From JAAYHC01 sp964483175 (lineage in GTDB: Bacteria > Bacillota > UBA5301): a stretch of DNA of 37,020 nt. A program made the translations under genes and the position numbers. Shown in pieces: positions 32,005-37,020 of the stretch (position 1 is the stretch's first letter; each line of letters begins with the position of its first letter). The stretch lies in contig CAZAAT010000017.1 in assembly GCA_964483175.1 (NCBI GenBank), positions 1 through 37,020 of the forward strand. The letters run 5' to 3'. Below the pieces are notes generated by a model, which had not been told where the DNA came from, made no database searches, and worked only from the letters and a program-made list of their open reading frames with translations.

Positions 32005-32979
32005 ATGGGATACCAGAATATAAAATTTCCCAAGGACACGCTTTTTTTGGTTACTGGAGCGGCAGGTTTCATAGGCTCAAACCTTGTTGAAACTATCTTA
32101 AATTTAGGTTGTCGAGTAAGAGGGTTAGATAATTTTTCGACTGGTAAACAAGAGAATGTAGATTTATTCATTAACAATCCCAAGTATACCTTCATAAAAG
32201 GAGATATCCGTAATTTAGATACCTGCCTAAAAGCTTGCGAAGATGTAGATTTTGTATTACATCAAGCGGCTTGGGGAAGTGTTCCAAGGAGCATTGAAAT
32301 GCCTTTGCATTATGAGGAAATTAATATTAGAGGCACTCTAAACATGATGGAAGCTGCTAGACAGAAAGGTATTAAAAAGTTCGTTTATGCCTCTAGTTCT
32401 TCGGTTTATGGTGATGAGCCTAATTTACCAAAACAAGAAGGAAGAGAAGGCAATCTCTTATCGCCTTACGCATTATCGAAAATGGTGAATGAGGAGTATG
32501 GGAGGCTTTACACTAAACTATATGGCTTAGATACCTATGGCCTACGATATTTTAATGTATTTGGGAAAAGACAGGATCCTAATGGGCCGTATGCAGCGGT
32601 TATCCCTAAATTTATTAAACAATTGTGCACGGGAGAACGCCCTACAATTTATGGTGACGGGAAACAAAGCAGAGATTTTACCTATATTGAAAACGTGATT
32701 GAGGCAAACTTAAAAGCGTGCAAAGCTCCTTCCAGCGTTGCTGGTGAGTCTTTTAATATAGCGTATGGTGAACAAGTATACCTAATAGATGTGTATCGCT
32801 TGCTTTGCAAGGAACTCAGAAACGATTGTGAGCCAACCTTCGGCCCGGAAAGACAAGGCGATATTAGACACAGTAATGCTGACATTTCCAAGGCAATGAA
32901 AATGCTAGGGTATGATCCTAGCTGGAATTTTGAACGAGGCATTAAGGTGGTAATCGACTGGTATAGGGATAACCTATAA
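32005..32979 (+). CDS. UDP-N-acetylhexosamine 4-epimerase (TviC/WbpP-like)
   Basis: The 324-residue extended SDR enzyme interconverts the glucose and galactose forms of a UDP-N-acetylhexosamine or its uronate. The NAD loop VTGAAGFIGSN is at 16-26, the catalytic Tyr155/Lys159 lie in SPYALSK, and SSSSVYG precedes them. It matches the WbpP/TviC branch in HQAAWGSVPRSIEMP and RYFNVFGKRQDPNGPYA. ATG 32005 follows TGGAGGC and is preferred over upstream frames that overlap the dehydrogenase. With the dehydrogenase it recalls the TviB/TviC pair of Vi antigen. Confidence 0.88.
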   Translation: MGYQNIKFPKDTLFLVTGAAGFIGSNLVETILNLGCRVRGLDNFSTGKQENVDLFINNPKYTFIKGDIRNLDTCLKACEDVDFVLHQAAWGSVPRSIEMPLHYEEINIRGTLNMMEAARQKGIKKFVYASSSSVYGDEPNLPKQEGREGNLLSPYALSKMVNEEYGRLYTKLYGLDTYGLRYFNVFGKRQDPNGPYAAVIPKFIKQLCTGERPTIYGDGKQSRDFTYIENVIEANLKACKAPSSVAGESFNIAYGEQVYLIDVYRLLCKELRNDCEPTFGPERQGDIRHSNADISKAMKMLGYDPSWNFERGIKVVIDWYRDNL

Positions 32980-32999
32980 TGGCTAATGAGGGTGATGTT

Positions 33000-34181
33000 A
33001 TGGCACGAGAATTAGTAGTGTGTTATGGCACGAAGTTTGTTGAAACCGATGGGGTCTATTATTGTAATGGATCGTTTGGAAGATTTGTTGATAGTCTAGC
33101 AAAAAAGTACAGTCGTATTATACTTTTGGTACCGGTATCACGACTAGGTAAAAATGTAAATGTCAACGATTACCGAATAAAATCTGAAAATATTATTATC
33201 CAAGGGCTCCCACAGTTTGAAAGTTACATTACTGCCCTAATAAAACGATTTGCTATTCATTCAGCAATAAGAAAATTTAGTAAACAATGGAAGTCTCCAG
33301 TTTATATTAGGCACCCGAACCCATGCACCAGATACTTGTACGGAATCGCCAAGAACAAAGGTTTGCCGGTATGTCTGCATTTGGTTGGTGACACAAAGAG
33401 TGTTCTAGTTCAGGGAACAAAGTATAGAAGCTTCGTAAGAAAACTTACGGTATTATATGTTGATAATCAAGATAGACATATTCAGAAAATTATCCGAAAT
33501 ACACCTACACTGGTCAACGGGAACGGACTTAGGAGGTTATATGACAAAAACAATACCAACATTAGAGAGATCCGTACGAGTACTTTTTCAGAAGATGAAA
33601 TAATTCGGCATAAGCCGAACATTAGACAAGATAGTCTAGCATTACTATATGTAGGATATTTACGACATGAAAAGGGACTATATTATTTACTAGATGCAAT
33701 GAAGATGCTTAAGGAAAATATGGACAATGTTAAACTTACCATTGTTGGAGATGGGAACATTTTACGAGACTTGAAACTTAGAGCTCACGAATTAAACATT
33801 AGCGATTGTGTTAAATTCGAAGGTCATGTACCAATAGGAGAAAGGCTCTTCTCCGTGTATAGAGAACATGATATTTTTATTTTACCATCTATTTCGGAAG
33901 GTACTCCAAGAGTATTGTTGGAAGCAATGTGTAATGGTCTAGCTGTAATTGCGACCAATGTAGGTGGTATTCCATTTACCCTACAACATAAGTATAATGG
34001 ACTCTTGATAAATAGCAAGTCTCCATCGGAGATTGTGAAAGCGGTTTATGAACTAGCGGTTAATACTAAATTACGCTCAACACTGATCCAAAACGGCTTG
34101 GAATTCGCACGCAAGAACACAATCGAGTCCCATGTACAAGAAGTTTATGATTTCATTGAAGATAAATGTAAAATGAGTTAA
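33000..34181 (+). CDS. GT4-type glycosyltransferase
   Basis: This protein (393 residues from the ATG at 33000) is a GT-B retaining glycosyltransferase: the C-terminal half shows the GT4 donor domain LLYVGYLRHEKGLYYLLDA, VGDG, and SISEGTPRVLLEAMCNGLAVIATNVGG, with the EX7E pair. The N-terminal half is diverged. No membrane segment is seen. The start is ATG 33000 with GAGGGTG just before; ATG 32979 is an alternative overlapping the preceding stop. Donor and acceptor are unknown; it probably adds a sugar to the repeat unit. Confidence 0.83.
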   Translation: MARELVVCYGTKFVETDGVYYCNGSFGRFVDSLAKKYSRIILLVPVSRLGKNVNVNDYRIKSENIIIQGLPQFESYITALIKRFAIHSAIRKFSKQWKSPVYIRHPNPCTRYLYGIAKNKGLPVCLHLVGDTKSVLVQGTKYRSFVRKLTVLYVDNQDRHIQKIIRNTPTLVNGNGLRRLYDKNNTNIREIRTSTFSEDEIIRHKPNIRQDSLALLYVGYLRHEKGLYYLLDAMKMLKENMDNVKLTIVGDGNILRDLKLRAHELNISDCVKFEGHVPIGERLFSVYREHDIFILPSISEGTPRVLLEAMCNGLAVIATNVGGIPFTLQHKYNGLLINSKSPSEIVKAVYELAVNTKLRSTLIQNGLEFARKNTIESHVQEVYDFIEDKCKMS

Positions 34182-34184
34182 GAA

Positions 34185-35441
34185 GTGGAGTGCTCAACAC
34201 TGAAGATAGATGTGAATAAAGTCCTAAGTAGGAAGGAAGTAGTATTGTTAGCCTTTACAGGTATTTCCCTCCCACTAATAACCTTAAGGGTGGAGTTACC
34301 CTTTTTGTCAATGTCGCTCTTCCATATTTGCTGTGGACTACTGTTATTATTCAACATGAAACACACTTTCAAGAAAATTGTAGTTTCTCGTAGTGATATG
34401 CTAATCCATCTCTTTTTAATTATTACGTTAATGTCAATATTGTATAGCGAAAATGTCCGATATGGATTGACACAATGGGTTAAACTGTTATTTGTGGTAG
34501 TTTTCTTTGTTTTGTTGAGGACACTTTTTGTGAATAAACCGTTATACATTGATTTCATCATGAGATACGCAAGCGTAAGTTTAGGGTTCTATTTAATGTA
34601 TCTAACTTGGATCTATATAGTTAAATTTGGTCAGACGTATATTGGCATCGAAACATCATATGCTACTAGAACAGGGAAAAATTCGTTGGCTTTTATGGTC
34701 TCTTTTGTATTCCCGTTCATACTGGTTAATTTTGCTCATTTAGCTCAAGAGAAAAAGTGGAGATTGCGCGACTTGTTCATTGTTCTAATGACGACAATAG
34801 GTGCTCTGTTAATTCAATCTAGAGCACTGTTTTTATTGATGGTTTTATACTTTTTGTTCCTGGTGTTTAGCTTAAAAATTAGTTGGGGACTGGTTAAGAC
34901 TGGATTAATTATTTTCATATTATTATCCTTCATCTTCTGTTTAGTTGCACCTCTTCACGTGGTTTCGGATCTGACTACTAGGTTTTCTTCTTTAATGTTA
35001 TTGTTAGACGATGAATTTTTTGTGCAAAGCAGTGGTGTCGTGGCTGGCTTGGGTTCCTTAGAATCGAGAAGATATCTTATTGGCAAAGGTTTGTATATGT
35101 TTTCTGAAAAACCCTTGTTTGGCAATGGATTGGGAAGTTTTAGATACTTTGGAGGGGTTTCTTCAGCTGTATCTCACAATGATTATATTCAAGTGGCTGC
35201 AGAACAAGGATTTGTAGGGCTAGTAGTTTTCATCTCTCTTATTGGGACCTATTTATGGACAGCATTCAAGGTGTACCGCACGAATAACGAAAACATGTGG
35301 CTCCTATTAGCGATGGTGGGTGTTTCGTTTTATTTCTTAATGATCAACGCATATGATAATGTCATATTTTGGACTTTACTATCGATTATCGGATCGAAAA
35401 GATATAAAAAGAAGCAGAGTAGAGGACGATCTTGGTACTAA
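34185..35441 (+). CDS. Wzy-like O-antigen polymerase
   Basis: The 418-residue protein has about ten predicted hydrophobic membrane helices and a longer non-membrane loop around 270-325, the profile of Wzy/O-antigen ligase family proteins. The loop contains ESRRYLIGKGLYMFSEKP and FGNGLGSFRYFGG, then HNDYIQVAAEQGFVGLV, which matches the conserved 'HN.yl...ae.G..G' pattern of the family. It would polymerise repeat units at the periplasmic face. The start codon GTG at 34185 has no strong ribosome site, so the exact N-terminus is uncertain. Confidence 0.8.
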   Translation: MECSTLKIDVNKVLSRKEVVLLAFTGISLPLITLRVELPFLSMSLFHICCGLLLLFNMKHTFKKIVVSRSDMLIHLFLIITLMSILYSENVRYGLTQWVKLLFVVVFFVLLRTLFVNKPLYIDFIMRYASVSLGFYLMYLTWIYIVKFGQTYIGIETSYATRTGKNSLAFMVSFVFPFILVNFAHLAQEKKWRLRDLFIVLMTTIGALLIQSRALFLLMVLYFLFLVFSLKISWGLVKTGLIIFILLSFIFCLVAPLHVVSDLTTRFSSLMLLLDDEFFVQSSGVVAGLGSLESRRYLIGKGLYMFSEKPLFGNGLGSFRYFGGVSSAVSHNDYIQVAAEQGFVGLVVFISLIGTYLWTAFKVYRTNNENMWLLLAMVGVSFYFLMINAYDNVIFWTLLSIIGSKRYKKKQSRGRSWY

Positions 35442-35612
35442 TGATATACTGGTTTGTTACGTGAGATTAATTGATGTGGGGCAAAACAGTCGTACCAACT
35501 GGTGACCGACATAATTTCTAGGCATTGATATTCGTCATACGGCTTGTATAATTAGAGGAACTAACGGAGCCTATTATTTGTCTAGGTGTAGGAAAGGTGA
35601 GGTGAGAACAAC
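35442..35612 (+). other. Intergenic region before the LicD gene
   Basis: This 171-base gap contains a good promoter (35525-35552) and a leader of about 55 bases. It breaks the run of close or overlapping genes, suggesting that licD and the following gene form a separate unit. Confidence 0.5.
35525..35552 (+). promoter_or_regulatory. Sigma-A promoter of the LicD-family gene
   Basis: TTGATA (35525-35530), a 16-base spacer and TATAAT (35547-35552), with TG one base before it, give a strong match. Transcription should begin near 35558. Confidence 0.7.
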
Positions 35613-36488
35613 ATGACTGAAATAGAGGTAAGGATATGTCATCAAATATTGCTAAAATTATTAATTGATTTTCGCGATTTTTGCAACAAATATCAGTTTC
35701 AGTACTTCATAATTGGTGGAACTTTATTAGGTGCTGTTAGACATGGAGGTTTTATTCCTTGGGATATCGATGCCGATATAGCAATGCCGCGAGAAGATTA
35801 TGAAGAGATGCTGACAATCATCAATAATGAGTTTCCTAGTATGTATTATATTCAGAATACCTATACGGATTCTAAATTTCATACACCCAAGACGAAAATA
35901 CTTGTTAGGGGTGTGAAGAAGGATAATCCAAACAAGTTGATGGTGAGTTGCGAGACGGGGTTGAATTTGGACATTTTCCCATTAGATGTGGCTCCAAAGG
36001 ATTTAGTTAAGAGGGAATCTCAGAGAAGGAAAATCAGGCTCTTCAAGACCTTACTGAGGTTTAAAATCCGATATAAAATAAACGCATATAGCTCGAAGGA
36101 AAAAATAACGAAGTTCATGCGGTGGGTAATTAATGGTAGTCTGGCATGGATACCTGAAAGGTACGTTATTTCCTGTATGACAAAAGAAATGATCCGATAT
36201 AATGAGATTGAAAGTGACTATTGGTGCAGTATGGCAAGTCACTATGATTACCATAAGCAAGTGATGTCCAAAGAAGTTTACGGTAAGGGAACAGAAATCC
36301 AATTTGAGGGTCATTGCTTTGTCGGGCCAGATATGACACATGAATATCTCCAACAAATTTATGGGGACTATTGGGAACTCCCCCCTCTAGCAGACAGGCA
36401 GGCGCAGTATTCCCACCTAGAGCTTACTTTTGATGAGAATGCTAAAGAAATTTGGGCAGAATTCATAAGGATGGAACGGCCTATCTAG
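35613..36488 (+). CDS. LicD-family phosphotransferase
   Basis: This 291-residue protein belongs to the LicD family, nucleotidyltransferase-fold enzymes that attach phosphocholine or other phospho-alcohols to surface glycans. The signature GGTLLGAVRHGGFIPWD runs 35-51, followed by IDADIAMPREDYEEM; the aspartates 51, 53 and 55 keep the metal-binding spacing although the usual DDDIDI reads DIDADI. Length is normal (about 270-300). It has its own promoter. A TagD-like cytidylyltransferase, which makes CDP-activated alcohol phosphates such as CDP-glycerol, is encoded downstream, suggesting a linked donor-transfer pair. Confidence 0.85.
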   Translation: MTEIEVRICHQILLKLLIDFRDFCNKYQFQYFIIGGTLLGAVRHGGFIPWDIDADIAMPREDYEEMLTIINNEFPSMYYIQNTYTDSKFHTPKTKILVRGVKKDNPNKLMVSCETGLNLDIFPLDVAPKDLVKRESQRRKIRLFKTLLRFKIRYKINAYSSKEKITKFMRWVINGSLAWIPERYVISCMTKEMIRYNEIESDYWCSMASHYDYHKQVMSKEVYGKGTEIQFEGHCFVGPDMTHEYLQQIYGDYWELPPLADRQAQYSHLELTFDENAKEIWAEFIRMERPI

Positions 36489-36731
36489 TTAAGTAGTGTA
36501 ACACGGAGCATTAGAATTGCGATGCAATTTCATGGATCCTCACTGACGGCAAAAATAGGATGGGGGATAAGAACATGGTGTGGCCACATGTATATATGCT
36601 ACCAAACTGCAATTCTGTCATTTGAAAAACTCCTTATCCGGAAGCCAATCCAGGAAACACTTGTTAAGGGCAACAAAAATGTGCCGATTATGAGGGTATT
36701 GATGTTTGGTAACGAAGGGATGGTTGTCATA
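36489..36731 (+). other. Gap between LicD and cytidylyltransferase genes
   Basis: An open frame runs from 36522 in frame with the cytidylyltransferase, but it resembles nothing I recognise and the family's usual start is at 36732. It may be remnant coding sequence from an earlier gene. Confidence 0.4.
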
Positions 36732-36974
36732 ATGAAAAAGTATAAGGTAGGCTATACAACTGGGGTTTTCGATATGTTTCATATTGGGCACTTGAATATA
36801 TTGAAACGAGCTAAAGAGCAATGCGAGTTCTTAATAGTGGGTGTAACGACGGATGAGCTTGTCTCATACAAGAATAAACAAGCCGTGATACCGCATGATG
36901 AGCGCGTGGCAATAGTCGAAAGTATAAAATACGTAGACAAAGTTGTGCCGCAGGAGAATATGGACAAGAGTTAG
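36732..36974 (+). pseudogene. Truncated TagD-like cytidylyltransferase
   Basis: The reading frame gives 80 residues: MKKYKVGYTTGVFDMFHIGH, with the nucleotide-binding HxGH at 17-20, then a normal cytidylyltransferase half including TTDELVSYKN, PHDERVAIVESI and VVPQEN. Glycerol-3-phosphate cytidylyltransferases (TagD) are about 125-150 residues and continue after PQENMDK into a conserved C-terminal half (FVGDDW region), which is absent; a TAG stop comes two codons after MDK. The gene is therefore broken or cut at about 36965. The AAGGGATGG ribosome site is loosely placed. It would have made a CDP-alcohol for the LicD partner. An intact homologue elsewhere may supply activity. Confidence 0.7.
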
Positions 36975-37020
36975 TGTAAAGTTTTAGTAGGTGAACAAGG
37001 AAGATAAGTAATGAGATAGA

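Noticed and set aside
1..37020. CRISPR arrays, tRNA, rRNA or complete insertion sequences
   Set aside because: No regularly spaced repeats, cloverleaf sequences, rRNA segments or transposase frames were seen on reading both strands.

Overview
The window (about 37 kb) looks like chromosome from a bacterium with a Bacillota-like gene style and an outer membrane. Bacillota-like traits are strong AGGAGG ribosome sites, several TTG starts and a CpsC/CpsD/CpsB-type kinase and phosphatase set. Outer-membrane traits are two signal-peptide beta-barrel proteins ending in phenylalanine, a Wzi-like barrel, a LolA-like protein and a Wza-like SLBB exporter. I would guess a diderm Bacillota lineage such as Limnochordia, but I cannot confirm the taxon from sequence alone.

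Region 1 (1-3.1 kb): the tail of a MATE-type transporter, a convergent divergent-type Fe/Mn superoxide dismutase, then an outer-membrane barrel gene followed by a membrane-anchored TPR gene. Region 2 (3.1-17.3 kb): a glycan locus built from a 1198-residue glycosyltransferase-GH130 fusion, a small PorV/FadL-like barrel, two tandem paralogous Ig-like/beta-helix lipoproteins on the minus strand, a TetR regulator, a GT4 transferase fused to an alpha/alpha-toroid domain, and a translationally overlapping phosphomannomutase/phosphoglucomutase. The set suggests synthesis and phosphorolytic turnover of a mannose-type glycan. After it comes a 600-base hairpin-rich gap with a 29-codon ORF and then another lipoprotein gene.

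Region 3 (17.4-27.8 kb): nucleotide-sugar genes rfbA, rfbC-like and rfbB with no rfbD, the Wzi-like barrel, a LolA-like protein on the minus strand, then an export operon. That operon encodes an SLBB exporter, a Wzz/CpsC chain-length protein, a BY-kinase (CpsD), a PHP tyrosine phosphatase (CpsB) and a PglF/CapD-type dehydratase. Region 4 (27.8-37.0 kb): an AT-richer polysaccharide cassette with an aminotransferase, an initiating phosphoglycosyltransferase, an ExoA-like GT2, a TviB-like UDP-sugar dehydrogenase, a TviC-like epimerase, a GT4, a Wzy-like polymerase, a LicD-family transferase and a truncated TagD-like cytidylyltransferase at the window edge.

Taken together, regions 3 and 4 encode a Wzx/Wzy-type surface polysaccharide. 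PglF- and PglE-like enzymes would make an amino sugar, the PglC-like transferase would load it on a polyprenyl carrier, and glycosyltransferases would extend it using rhamnose-type and hexosaminuronate-type donors. Wzy and Wzz would polymerise it, the SLBB channel would export it, and Wzi would hold it on the surface. No Wzx flippase is visible. Predicted promoters, terminators and repeated operators are listed where they stand out by eye; no tRNA, rRNA, CRISPR array or complete insertion sequence was seen.
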